A DNA stretch of 64,000 bases from Gymnorhina tibicen (lineage: Eukaryota > Chordata > Aves > Passeriformes > Artamidae), in NCBI GenBank assembly GCA_013399875.1, contig VXAZ01008272.1, positions 125,825 through 189,824 of the forward strand, in the 5' to 3' direction. The notes beneath the pieces were generated by a model. That model made no database searches. It saw nothing but the letters and a program-made list of their open reading frames with translations, and had not been told where the DNA came from. Each line of letters starts with the position of its first letter. Within the stretch, counting starts at the first letter, position 1. Positions 50,501 to 63,023 of this stretch are shown here, piece after piece. Both the position numbers and the translations under genes were made by a program.

Positions 50501-53500
50501 TTTCCCATCTCCCAGAGCAAGAATGTACACAGTAGAGTACAGAGTATTTTCCTCTTAAAGCTGAAATACATTTCAGCTCTTTTGGGATGGTGGGTGTGGA
50601 TGTGGCAGTCCTGTAGGAGAGGAGACACACGATTCAAATGCAGTTCTAGCAGAAGTTGAAGTGGTTTCTATTACACATTCCTACAAAGTTCAGAACAGAT
50701 TAAGTGGTAATTAGATATAAGTAATTGCCAGTGGAACTAAAATCATAACACAGATCTCAGTAACTGTTGATGTAGAAATGTCCACAGTAGGGAGTCTACA
50801 GCCATACTTGTAGAGCCCCGAGACTGGTGAAAAGAGCATGCCCGCACAATGGAAGTGTCTTAAAGATATGCAAAAATCTGAAAAGAAACTTGAAGGGAAT
50901 AGAAAGAATTCTGTTTTGAGTTGCTGTTTTTTTTTAATGCCGAGTTTGGAAATAATTAGGCCTCAGTTTCTTCAGACAAATCATTCCTCTTTGTTTTGTA
51001 GTGCTTTTTTTTTAATGCTGAGTTTGGAAATAATTAAACCTCACTTTCTTCAGACAAATCACTCCTCTTTGTTTTGTACCTCTTCATGCCACATCAGATC
51101 CAGCGCTTGGCAGTCACCTATACTCCTTAGTTGCTGTGCTGAAAAACATTCACCTAGTCATTACATTCTGGGAAGCATACCAAGGCTGGCCCACAGATGT
51201 CCGCTTTTCCAAATATTTTTCCTTTTACATGACACCCCACCACAGACAGTTGTGGAACGGTTTGGAAGGAGGCATCAATCTGACCATAACTTCTGTTTCT
51301 GAACATATTTTTGCCCCTCATCTGCAAGTGCATATGGAATAGTTCTCTCCAAGAGTTGCTCCAGCTTCACTTTGAATATTTTCCTGCTTAACCTCATGCA
51401 GGGGTAAGGACTAGGTAGTCTGCTTTCAAAATGGTGCAGTTAAAAAAACGTCAGCCGTAAATGAGTTCAATGAAGGTTTGCAGAGCAAGACTGGCAACCA
51501 CGGGGACAGAGATTTTCCCTATACTGGGCAAACAAAGGACAAAAAAAGGCAATCCTAGAGCCTCTGAGTACTGCACCCATTGTGACTGAGCAGTTATCAT
51601 GGGCAGCATGACTTTGGTTATGAGAATGAAGCAATACTGATCTCTTCTCTCCAAACATTAGGAGCTGTTTTTCTTTCGGGCTGATCGCCCCCTGGAAAGC
51701 GGGCAGAGAAGACCCAAGGTTTAATACATGATGTTGTCCTCCAGTGGATCTCAGCTGGGCCCTAATCAACCCCAGTGCCATAACCAAGGTTTACATAACT
51801 GCTGACCATCTACCACCAGCCTCCTTCTCCTCTTTCTTTTTGACTTTTTGAGTGTCTGTTTGTCCCAATATGTGTTCCCCCACCCTTCCGTCATTGGAAG
51901 GTTTAATGCTGAGTGAAAAACCACGAACAGCCTTTGAACGTGTTCTGCCAAGTCTCTTTACAGTACAATACTGGCAGGAGTAAAACTCTGGAGCCAGGCA
52001 AATATGCAAGCTTCATCACATTAAAGGAAGCAGAGCTGTACAGTTATTGCATCATTCCATGGCTTCCCAGACGTTGTTGTTATGTTTTCATTAGAGCAAC
52101 AGAACTGCACTTGGTGCTTTCTGCTGAGGAGCCAAGGAGGCCCCAAAAGGCTGTCAACTGGGGAAGAGAATGCAGCAACGGGAAAGATGAGTGGTTTACT
52201 GCACTAATTTTATACTGCAGCCTTTACCAGTTAGTGGTAGAGGGAACCAGCAACATGATCTGTGTTCACTTTTTTTAAAAAAGACACACAGCCAAATACT
52301 TCTAACTATTTGCTTGTTCAAGACAAGTTATTTGGAAGTTTAACTACTACTGAATCAACTAACATTTTTCAGCACTAAATCATTTCAACTCCATATCATA
52401 TGTTTTTAATTTTATCAGCATCTGTATTTTTTTAATTACCATTTTTATTAAAGCCTCTTTTTTTTTTCCCGTCAGAAGCAGGACACAAATCCCTAGCTAT
52501 TTAATCTGGATATTAGAAGGTACGGTTCAAGGCTCAGCCATTGAAGGAAAACTCTGCTGCCAGATGCACCCACTGGAGCACAGGTGCTCAGCTTTGCTTT
52601 CTTGCCTTCACCAAGCCGTTGCAGAAGTGGGGTGTGCCACAGCATGGCTGGACAAAAACTTACCATCATTACCCATTGCAAAGAACAATTTGGACCCCCA
52701 AAAGCTTCTTGGCCACTTCTCACCTAATGAAGTATGGAGCAGCTTTAAAGGCATTCAAGATCCTGGTGCAATGGGGAGTTGACCAAAAACTGCTGGTTTA
52801 TGACCTCTTGTTTCATGGTTCAGCATTAGTACAATGTCATTCTTATGGTCCTTTTCCAATACATGCTCAAAGTAACAACAAGCAAAGGTTTTGACTGGCC
52901 TGATATTATCTTGTCACCATGTCAGGATTCTCAAATGATGGAAGAAAACGTCGGAAATTAGTGAAGATGTCCTGGTGTAATGGCAGAATGACAGAAGTGG
53001 CAGGATTAGGCCACATCATATTGTATGGCAGCCAGAGTCAACACTTCCTTACGTGCATTGATGAGCCTTTCAGAGGGAAAACATTTGTGTTTAAAGTAGA
53101 ATTGATTGCAGTTGTAAAAGATCAAGCAACTGAAGGGTCCTGTGCTCTATGTAGATCAGGATAAAAACACATAACTCGCCAATGACAACAACTGGAAAAG
53201 AGAAAAGAACTTGCCAACTGAAAGGTGTCTGGCAGATAACACAAAAACAAGTCAAGAGGATAAACACAAGCCATGATGTTGTCCATGGAAATACTTCTCA
53301 GAAAGTTGTATTACTGAACTGATAACTAGGCAAAGCACAAGTTACAATGAAAACTGCACTCAAGGAAAAGGTTCATGAAAATGGGTGACTTTTGGCTGCT
53401 TTCAATAGCCAAAGCAGCAAGATATTAAACACTAAGGAACATCACTGTTTAAGCAAGGGTGAGAACAGTAAGTGGCAAAATTAATTCCTTTAGAAATGGT

Positions 53501-56500
53501 GTAATGTAACTTGCCACTGCAATGGCTATGGCTGAAACATGCTGGCCCTGGCCTGTGCCAGGTCATTGAACAGTCCATGATTAGGTTGTCTGAACTGAAG
53601 AGTGCCCAAGATGTAGCACAGCCTCCTTCTGTATTTCTGGATCTTGAGCAGTGTGTGGCAAAGCTTAAGTGGCTAAAGAAGAGGCAAACCACAATTTGCA
53701 GTTGGGGAGCAGTCAGCTTCTGACTCTGGAAAAAAGCTCTGCAAACTTGCACGGAAACTTGAATTCCACTGCCGAAGAAACACATTACATGTTTCCATCA
53801 CAGTCATCCTGCTGTCATGTGTAAAACAAAGATTATTTTGGTGGAAATGTGCAAGGAACAACCATTTAATTTATTAGGAGATGAAATTCTTAAACTAACG
53901 TATTATCTAGTTCAGCCTCCTGGGATGATTCACATCTGACCCCCAGTGTCAGCAGCTCACTCAACTCATTTTAGGAGACATGGAATGAAAGAGGTCCCAC
54001 GCTTTCACACAAAGTGATCTGTTACCCTAAAGCAAATTACTGAGTCAAATCTCAAGACAGCCCTGTGAGTCTCAAGCTCATTTACTTTCCAAAGGAAAGT
54101 TTTGGTGATGGAGCAGAATAACAAAGCCTGTAATACATCACAGATTCCTTGCACCCAGGCCGTGAAGTTTATGTTTCTCTTACGACTTGGAGACAATACC
54201 GTGTGTCAGAGCACATGCACTTGTCATTAGCACGAACACTAAAAGGAAATGAACATAAATCCCAGATTCAAATGTATAGTTTGAACATCCTGGGACAATT
54301 AAATTATTGATAATGGTTATCTGTCACCAAGCAATAAATCATAAAGTCATGGAGTGGTAGAAGAAAAGCTATCTTGCTGCTGACAGATGTGTAGACTGAA
54401 AGATGTGGTGGGCCTATAAGGTTCCAGAAATAATTGCATAAAGGTGAAAGATTTCTTCTCTCGCTTTTTTCTCATCAACTCTAGTATTTCCATGCTCAAA
54501 ACAACACTTTCTCATGACAACTTTTCTTACTTGGACTCTATGTTTTCTGACATTTTAATGTAATTGAGGAACAAAGCTGACGATGAGCAGCCGGTGAAGA
54601 GCAGGCCTGGTGTTGTGGCTGCCAGTTGGAGCATGGTGCTCTGTGCAGAGCTGGGAGCTGGCTCCCAAAACTGTGAAAAGTGATGGATACTCCCTGCTGA
54701 CGGTAACATCAATGTAAATAAACTGGAAAAAAGGACATATTACAAGACCATGAAACTACAGGAATAACATAGAGAAAATGAGGTGGGAGCAGACTGAGAA
54801 GACAACAGCAAATGAACAGGACAAAGCCTGACTCCCCCTTCTAAATCACTACATTTTTGCAACTAAGATAATTCGTACATCGAATTGCTCTGTGTTGAAG
54901 ATAATACTGAGCCCCCATATGCAGTATAACCATATTTCCTAAGAGCCTACAGGTTTACATGGACAAGTAGCAGCTGGTGGAAAGAGCAAGGAGTGAAGGC
55001 ATTTCACTTCCAAGCATGGGAGCCAGGGAGCGGGAACCGGCTGGTGCCTGGTTATACACGGTGGGAATGCTGGGCCTGGGCGGCAGCAGCGCCTTGGGTT
55101 GATGCCAGGGCTTGAATAGGCTGGCGGGCACTGCCAGGAGGGTTGGAGGGCTGTGTGAGTAGCATGGGGGACCCAGCTTTGTGAGGATCCCTTTTCAGAG
55201 GGCTGCAGCGCTGTGAAACTCAGCGCAGATCTGTGGACAATGCGGAAGCTTTTCAAACGTACACGCTGTACTGCACCGCTCAGAGGGGCCACGGATCACA
55301 TTCATTTATTCACTTTCCAGCAACTAAATCTCTTTATATTAATTACATGGAATCCACCAGTTTTGGCCAAAAACAATGTATTTTTTTAATACTGGTTCTT
55401 TGCCTGTGTGGTGATCTGTATCGATTTCAACAATTCTTCTCCTTGTACAGAACTTAAAAACTGCAGGCATGGTAAAGGAAAAGAAAACAGCACAAGTAAG
55501 TTAGCTTAAGTCTGGGATTAACTGTCTGAGGTCTTAAAATAAAGGTTTCAGATTAACTACTTGGAGGCAGAGGGGCTACCAGTGTGAGTGAGAATGGCAA
55601 ACTGAGGCCATTTCATTGTCAGAAACATGACATTTATTGCCCTGACACCTGTATCGTAAAATTAAGCTTGCTTTAGAACTTACTCTATTTGAAATCCACG
55701 CTGAACAGTCAAGCGTTCCTTGAGAGGTCATGTTAAGGACGAGAGTTATTTTCAGGGAGTTTTTTTCCCCACAACAGTTAGAAAAATAAGCTACCATTTT
55801 ACGTGTTATTCATAAGTGAGACTGTGATAAACTATTTGTATCCACAGCTTCTCTCACAGAAAAGACAGAAATAAAACCAAGCCTCTTCTCTTTCAAATGA
55901 ATTTGGCAATTAGCATTTATTTTAGAAGTATTTTTGGGTATAGCAATGAAGCATATGATACTACTACAGCTGTGACATCAGTATAATAATATAGACATGT
56001 TTATTCAAAATAACATACCAGGCCTGTGGGGCAGAGCTGCAAAATACCTAAAATAGCATTTACGTGGTCACTGGGTGCTGATGGAGCTTGTGATAGACCC
56101 CATGACTATGTTGGTGTTTGCACTGATCAAAAAATACTACTTGGATTTTGATTTTCACACTGTCAGCATTTGTCCATAGCTGGCTTCCTTTAAAATAGTC
56201 TCTACACCTTCCCTAAGGGCCCAGTGCAATTCTCCTTTTTCAGAATTGCACAAGTCTTCAAAAATGAAATTTTAAATGATTCTTCATGTCTGCTTCAGAG
56301 AAAACACAAATAGAAAGGTGGATTGGTATTATGTCTTCCTTAGAAGCTTCTGTCAGCAAGGAAATTAGCTGCCTTGAGAAGTCATGCTAGTTGGAGGAAA
56401 ATAATGAAGTTACGAAATGCTTCTAAACCAAGAAAATTGTTCATTATTAAGGGAAGTAAAAAAATAATTCAGAAGCAACTCCTTGACAAATGCAAGTCAT

Positions 56501-57280
56501 TTAAATATTTGCTGTTTTAAATTTTTGTCAGCAGTCTGTGCTTGTAATTAAGACATTACTGCTCTCAAAGAAATGCCTTATGTACAGGGGGTTTGTAATT
56601 TATAATATCAATAATAATTTCTGTGCTTTTTTGAAAGTAATTCTGAAAGTTGTAATTCTGAACATAATTTTATACAGAAAAAAGTAACTACATCAATACA
56701 ATGTTGTCTTGAAAAAATGAAAAAACACAAAAAGATAGTGTGCAAAACTAAATCCAATATCTGACTCTTTATTTAGAGCTGAGTTAAACATGTTAACTAA
56801 AATAACATTTCACCAGTTACTTATAAAATTAAGCACTATTTTGTTTGATGTTGGTAGAAATGGGAAATTAATGGAGTGATGTCTATTGCTACAGCTGTTT
56901 GCAGTCTTTATATAACACCAGATGTGAGATTCACGTATCTGCATTTTCTGCTCTCCTGTGACTCACGAGTGATCAAACATGCAAAAGCATAATGAGAGGG
57001 TGACTGAAGAAGTTTATAATGCAGGGAATTGTTCAAGACATTCATAAATTGCTGCATAATCACACACACAGAGAAGGAAAATTTATTGTAATGTCACAGA
57101 TAAGCAAAAACATCTATATCTACAATGAATTAAAATAAAAGCATAGCAAATGTAGAAAATATTTTTGACATGTCTTAACTGATAGTCTTCTGATGGATGT
57201 AATGCTAAAAGACACAAAAAATTAGGTACGAGTGTTTTATCAAACCTAGGGGTGACAAACCAGTAACTTAAAAACAAACC
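38600..57280. other. Intergenic interval between the MKX promoter and the ODAD2 3' end
   Basis: About 18.7 kb with no exon I can support on either strand. GC-richer, low-CpG sequence dominates 38.6-43.2 kb and 46.8-49.7 kb; AT-rich sequence dominates 43.3-46.5 kb and 55.3-57.3 kb. Open frames are short and mutually overlapping. A 78-bp tandem duplication lies at 50922-51078. Given the developmental role of MKX, distal enhancers are plausible here, but none can be named from sequence alone. No tRNA, CRISPR-like array or LTR pair was seen. Confidence 0.75.
50922..51078. repeat. Two-copy tandem duplication, unit about 78 bp
   Basis: The first unit (50922-51000) and the second (51001-51078) share the order T-run, aatgc(c/t)gagtttggaaat, a linker, tttcttcagacaaatca and ctcctctttgttttgta. 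The segments starting aatgc are 78 bases apart (50936 and 51014), and about 60 of 65 bases after them agree. A short poly-T opens each copy. There is no coding sense in it. Confidence 0.9.
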
Positions 57281-57300
57281 TAAGTTTCCACAGATTTGTT

Positions 57301-57306
57301 TTTATT
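57301..57306 (-). terminator. ODAD2: Polyadenylation signal AATAAA for ODAD2
   Basis: Plus-strand tttatt reads AATAAA on the minus strand, 117 bases after the ODAD2 stop codon. Cleavage would be expected about 10-30 bases further, near 57270-57290. A second AATAAA (minus strand of 57082-57087) could serve a longer 3' UTR. Choice between them is inferred. Confidence 0.6.
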
Positions 57307-57422
57307 AGATTATCCTCAGATAGATGAGCTCTGATATGAAATACAGATGCTAGAAGGAGTAATCATGTATTTAAATGTAGCTGAATTGCTAAACAAGTGT
57401 GTTGGTAAAAGCTGCTGAAGTC

Positions 57423-57536
57423 TCAGCCATATTTTGCTTTTTCTGTTGCCAGAGCCAATCTGCGAATGTTTGCTATGCAACCAGCTGCTGCCTCCTGCAG
57501 AGTGTCATCTGTAGAGCCTACCATGGCCAGTAGGAG
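57423..57536 (-). CDS. ODAD2: ODAD2 (ARMC4) terminal coding exon
   Basis: This 114-base exon encodes the last 37 residues and a TGA stop (57423-57425). The acceptor is TGTTTTTGCTAG|CTCCTA, in phase 0. The peptide opens [19 protein letters not shown] and continues [18 protein letters not shown]. The [20 protein letters not shown] core is the characteristic C-terminus of ARMC4/ODAD2, a roughly 1040-residue armadillo-repeat protein of the outer dynein arm docking complex in motile cilia. The segment is the last armadillo-type helix pair. The final residues differ slightly from the mammalian ending (Lys-Tyr-Gly rather than Arg-Tyr-Thr, from memory). The preceding exon, expected to encode a segment ending in Asn-Gly-Ala-Val-Lys, was not found up to 64000, so the last intron probably exceeds 6.4 kb. 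Same strand as MKX, with its 3' end facing the MKX promoter. Confidence 0.93.
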   Translation of the reverse strand, partial: LLLAMVGSTDDTLQEAAAGCIANIRRLALATEKAKYG

Positions 57537-57841
57537 CTAGCAAAAACACAGAGGAGAAAAAACCAGATCAATGTGCTTCTGTTTCAGTGACATTCAAATC
57601 ATATCTAGAACAATGCATGAATTTGCCCACATACCTGATAAATTAAATACTAACAGTCATTAACAACTCTGCATTATACATAGGCATGTATCTACTACAT
57701 GTATGCTTTTGTAAACATATACGTATTAAATCCACATAAAAGTGCAATGCATTATATTTTATCATATTTTTCCAGTGAATTGATAATTTCATGTCTTATT
57801 TTTTGGTTATTGTACCGTGTCTGTCTATTGGTTGTGACTTG

Positions 57842-57978
57842 TTTTTTTTTTTTTATTATAGGGAGAAATTGAACGAGTTTTATGCAAGTCACAATTTTTC
57901 CCCCAAGGTACACCACTATAATTGTATACACTCAAGATTTTTAATAAACAAAGTCATGCCTTTTTTTTTTTTTTTTTT
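57842..57978. repeat. Two poly-T runs (T13 and T18)
   Basis: T runs at 57842-57854 and 57961-57978 on the plus strand, which are poly-A on the ODAD2 sense strand. No retroposed gene body is visible between or beside them. Confidence 0.85.
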
Positions 57979-60624
57979 GACCTTGATCATGAAACTGGGT
58001 TCATGTGATGGACCCTTGTGCCCCATTGACTGCAGTAGGTTTCTTTATTGTCACAGCAAAACACTCATGTGAAACATCTTGAGGGATATAGATCTGAGCA
58101 TATCAGTCTTAAACATTTGCATGTAAAAGTGAAAAACAAAAGCTCAAGAAAGGCACCACACTTCTGGAGTTGATGCAGCTTTTCAGTCATGTGTAGTAGA
58201 TCCTTTACTCTGGAAAGCATTCAAATTTTTCAGTGGAAATTCCCTGGGAGTAAGGTACTGTTCAACATGAGTATGACACAAGACAGGCCTTGGTGATAAA
58301 ACATTTTTACATATCAGAAAGCCATTAATAATGGGTTTGGATCTCACTTCAGTGTATTGCAAGTCAGTGATGCAACCGCAAATGCAATATAGCAGGAAAA
58401 GAGAAGACTCTTGCTTAGCTTAAATCAGCTCCATGCAGCCTTCAGATTTCTGAAAATTTGCCAGCCTTAATGTGCATTCAGGTATTTTGAAGCTCAGACA
58501 GCTCTAATTAAAACCTGTATTTTCAGTCTGCAATACTTAGGAATCTGTATTCACCCAAACAATGTTGAGTTAAACCACAGAGAAATCTGTTATCACTCAG
58601 CTCTGGTGCATATTTTTCATACAGCTAAAATATTACACAAAATTATGAACTGCTAAATATAAAAGCATAAATTGAATGCAGACATCAAATTCATATGCTA
58701 CCTTTTCCTAACCTTCCAGCAGTCGTGAGGCATGGGCCACAGCTGCACACATATGGCATTTACTTAGAGAGATCAAAGCTTTTTGTACTTGAGGAAGTAT
58801 TTGTGTTAGCCAAATGTACAAAACAAGCATCTTTCCAGTCACCTTTCACCCTTTGACCCCTCCTTGCAACATGTAAGACTGCCTGTGGTAGGCTTGAATT
58901 ATGTCAGAGAAAGTATTATGTCAATTAAGCATCAATGATAACTTTTTCTAGCAATCCTTCTTAAAATTTCCATTACTGTAATCAGATGTCTAGGTCCAAG
59001 TAGCTAGGTAGAATTCTTAAAATATGAACACTTCTGAAAGGATATGCCAGACTTAAAATGGCATGAGAGGAAATGATACGAGAAAGGTTTATGTTCCTGT
59101 ACTTTATTTGTGTGCAAAACCTGGGCCAGGGTCAGCAACCAGAGAAGTCAGTGGAAGGTTCACTACTGGCTTCAAGCGGACATAAGAACAAGGAGACCAC
59201 AGGTCTACCTGTGATAATGGAGATGCTCTACAAAGCACAAACACCAGAATGCAAGTCTTATCAAATGCTTCACCTCTATTTTTTTCTTCGGAAATACTGC
59301 TGGATGAAGATCTTTCTTCTTTGCCATTTGCAATGAGCTGGTTTCTCATCAGCTTAAATTACCAAGTGATTCTTTGGGTGCCTCGCAACTTTCTTGTGCA
59401 ACTTACAGAAGAAAACTGCTGTAAATCCTTCATATCCCTGACTCAAACCCAAAAATATGTATGCACATGCCATTCACATTGTGTTTTTTTTAAAGCTCTA
59501 GGTTTTAAATTTGGGGGCAAGGATATGCCTTATGTGATTATTCATTGCATCTTCACAGATCTAATGCAAGGCTTTTGCAGTGTAGTGAGTGTGGAACTCC
59601 AACATCCATAATAATTTCAGATAAGACTTGTATCCATGCGGAAGAGCAGATGTTCATCACAAAAATAATGTTTGAGAGATACATTATCTAGTAGGAACAT
59701 AGGAAAAAACAAAAATTGACCTTTGCCTTTATTATGGCTACACATGAGGTAGGACTCAATTCAAGGTTAATTATCTCTTGTTTTAGCCATCACTTCTTTC
59801 TAGGCTCAAAAGACATAGGAGAATAGGTATTTTTCTGTCACTTTCCACAGAGAACTCAACATTAAGCAATGACAATAGCTGTAGGGGAGGGTCCGTGCTC
59901 TTTACTGCAGTTTTGGAAAATCAGAGTGAGGCATCAAAGAACAGAATCCTGCATGACACTGGTTCCAAGGACCCAAATAGATGCCTAAAGAATTAGTGGT
60001 ACAAATGCAACCAATGCAAACACCAGTTTTTACAAAGGTATCAAATACAGATTTTTTTCCTTTTGTGTTCAGGGGATCAAGGATCAGTTTCTCTCTAATT
60101 TGCTGCTCTTCTAAATCACTTGCCAGTGGTAACATCTGCAAGAACTGCCACGTCATACAAAATCCAGTACTACACCGTGTCTCAGGATTTTCACAGTGAG
60201 ACTTCAAAGGACTATTCTTGGAAACACTGCCCAACACAGTAGCTGCCTCTAAGGACTGAGGATGTACAGCAACATTTGTCAGTTAACCTACTCCTTTTGT
60301 ACTAACAAAAAGACAGCTGAAGAGAAGATTATCAAAAATGCAAAATATTTCAATAGAAGTAGGTAATTCTGTATTTAGGAATCTATCTTGGAAGATTTTG
60401 ATATAAATCCTGCCTTAAATGAAATAAAAATTTATTCTTTTTTTAATAAACCAAGACATTTATAATTCTTTCACCTCCTGATTATCACTCCTTGACCCTT
60501 TCATGGGTTCAGTTCTATTTACTGGCCATTTGGGTCATTCAATTCAGGTATGGAAGTGTATTCATAGATAGTATATACAAACTACACCTACGTATTAGGT
60601 ATATTTGACAAGAAATCTTTTTCC

Positions 60625-60642
60625 TTTTTTTTTTTTTTTTTT
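60625..60642. repeat. Poly-T run (18 bases)
   Basis: Uninterrupted T18 on the plus strand in the ODAD2 intron. Confidence 0.85.
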
Positions 60643-61099
60643 ATTCCAATGTACTAGTGCAATATGACACGTCATTTTTCTTGATATAATACCCTTGAAC
60701 TCCATGTATCCCTTCCCTTTACTGTTCAGGTATTGTCTTCTGACACATGTAAATGTTAACAGATGTGAGAAGCAGTAAAAAAAGCATGTGGTATAAATGC
60801 TTCTTTCTGGCACATAAAAGGCACTTTCCATAGACAGAGAAAGCATTTGCAGCACCATGTAGCCTTCATTTTCTGTTGGCAGGTATCTATATTCTAAGGC
60901 TAGAGTCCAATATTTTTGCACAGTTTGCACGTCACACCAGCAAATAAGCACAAATACAAGCTGTTTGGAGAACGTACAGGGCATATGTAGCATTTCTGGA
61001 TTCCAAAAGCAATGCACAGCCAAGTCATTTAAATATTCAGAACAACTAAGATTTTGCCATTACTACCCCAGAATTGTGATACTGTATTTTGGCAACACA

Positions 61100-61805
61100 A
61101 TCACAGAGTAATTCAGAACGGAGGGGATCTCAGGAGGTCTCTAGCCTAGTGTCACGCTGAAAGCAGAGTCATACACGAGGTTTGACCAGGTTGCCCAGAG
61201 TTTTAAAGTCCGATCTTGAAAAATTTCAAGGCTAGAGATGGTACAGCATCTTTGGCAACCTGTTGCAATATTTGACTGACCTGGTAGGGAAAAAGGTTTT
61301 CCCTGTGCTCAGTTACTCTTGATTTAGTTTATGCTCACTGTTTCTCATCCTCTTGCCATGCATCACTGTGAAAAGCCTAGCCCATCTTTTTGATTACTGA
61401 AGTCCCTGTGGGAACTGCAAGGCTGCTATTGAGTCCACTTAAAGCTCTCTCTTCTCCAGGCTGAAAAAGCCCAGTTTCCTTAGTTTCTCCTCACAGAGCA
61501 AGTGCTCCAGGTCCTGACCATCCTGGTGGTTCTCTGCTGAGCCTATTATGGTTTATCTTTCCTACATCAAAGGCCAAAGCTGGGTGCAGTATTCTAGGCG
61601 TGATCTAATGAGTACTGTGGGGAACAATCACTTCCCTCAACCTACTGTCTGTGCTCCTGCTGTAAACCCAGTGTTGGGACTTCTTTGCTGTCAGGACACA
61701 TTGTTGGCTAACGTTCTGCATGTTGTCTACAAAACCTCCATACCCTTTTCAGTAAAACTGCTCCTCAGCATGGCAGTCTCTAGCCTGTATCACTGCAAAC
61801 ACTGA
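61100..61805 (-). mobile_element. CR1 non-LTR retrotransposon relic, minus strand
   Basis: Reads as the reverse complement of a CR1 3' region. From left to right it shows the terminal segment (atcacagagtaattcag... then a ggaggtctctagcct block), the ggcaacctgttgcaat block, ttctccaggctgaaaaagcc, gagcaagtgctccaggtcctgaccatcctggtgg and a gggtgcagtattctagg block, in the standard antisense CR1 order. The copy is old, with many substitutions and no usable frame. It lies in the ODAD2 intron in the same orientation as the gene. Both limits are approximate. Confidence 0.85.
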
Positions 61806-62479
61806 TGTCTTTCTAGAATTTTTCACATCTATAAAAGAAATAGCCTGAGGGGATTTAAAAGCAGAAAAAGCAGAGGTAAGTATTGTACCAACAAACCCTA
61901 AATCTGAAAAAACCATGTACTGGTTACAAAAACTTAGAATTACTCACTTTCCTTCAGCCACAGTCACTGCAGCTTCCAGACTCAGAGGGGGGAAGCAGGA
62001 AGCACAGGGTGTCATGTTTTCAGGAAGTATAGAGGTTTGCATGGAATAATCTTTAAATAAGAGGTTAGTCATGTGATGTGTCCACAACAAGTTTTCTAAA
62101 ACAATGGAAAGTGTAGAACAAGTCTGTTGGAAAGAGGCTCCCCTGCTCACACAAAACAGATAAAAGATGAGCCTATTCAATACTCCAGAGTCCTGTGAAC
62201 ATGAAAGAAAATTACAAATGAAGAATAACTATATAAAAAAATACTTAATGCCCTTTTTGTCCTGGCTTCTTTAGGTTTTCTGCCCTGTTAAACAAATCTT
62301 ATTTGAATTTTTCTAATCAGAAGGAAATATGGACAAACTCCTTCAACAAGATTCATATCTATACTGGGAAGCTAGTCAGAGCTCACATAGAGCTTAAAAT
62401 TCCTGGAACTAAAGGCATATACTTCAGTACAACATCTTGTAGACTGACATAGCATTTCCAGTTGGTGGTAGGACTTGCC

Positions 62480-62495
62480 TTTTTTTTTTTTTTTT
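62480..62495. repeat. Poly-T run (16 bases)
   Basis: Uninterrupted T16 on the plus strand in the ODAD2 intron. Confidence 0.85.
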
Positions 62496-63007
62496 AATTC
62501 AGATTTAGTATCTGGCTTCTTTTACATGCAACATTTCCTGAAGGATGCAAAATTTCTAGCACTGTGATTTTCTAATTGCGTAACACTTCTCTTTCAAAAA
62601 AAGACATTTTTCACATGTTTTTTATAAATCTAACCTAAAAGAAAAAAAGAATAAATAAAAGCATATGGTAGAAGCTTATCCAAGAAAGTATCAGTCTAGA
62701 TCCAGCCAGCATTTTCTAACTTTCAACACCATATTGCACACTGGAAAATATTAAAGCACCTAGTTTGAGTGTTACGTTACACATATTCCTATGAAAATAC
62801 TTCTCATAAAATTAAATTATAAATAATAAAACATACTCCACAATCAAAGCATAATGAAGGCTAAGCTAAGTCACTGTTTCTAAACTAAAATTCAGGCCAA
62901 TTTCCTGATTTCCCCTTTCAGCTGAACAAAAGGGTAAGACAACATGTACCATACCCAGACTCTTAAGAAGAAGATGCTCATGTAAGTTCTGGAGTTGTTT
63001 TGTTTTC

Positions 63008-63023
63008 TTTTTTTTTTTTTTTT
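63008..63023. repeat. Poly-T run (16 bases)
   Basis: Uninterrupted T16 on the plus strand in the ODAD2 intron, followed by tctcaggg. Confidence 0.85.

Noticed and set aside
52919..53164. 81-codon plus-strand frame with a basic start (MSGFSNDGRKRRK)
   Set aside because: No recognised family, poor start context evidence and no flanking splice sites that extend it.
53880..53960. Segment with ctagttcagcctcctggg, resembling part of a CR1 terminus
   Set aside because: Too short and too diverged, and the flanking blocks expected in CR1 are absent.
58713..58805. Minus-strand open segment followed by GTTAGG, considered as an ODAD2 exon
   Set aside because: No good acceptor, a weak donor, and the peptide does not match the ODAD2 sequence expected before the terminal exon.
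61949..62070. Minus-strand open segment ending at a GTGAGT donor-like site
   Set aside because: The donor and a pyrimidine-rich upstream stretch look exon-like, but the peptide (ending LEAAVTVAEGK) does not match the expected ODAD2 penultimate exon. Too weak without transcript data.
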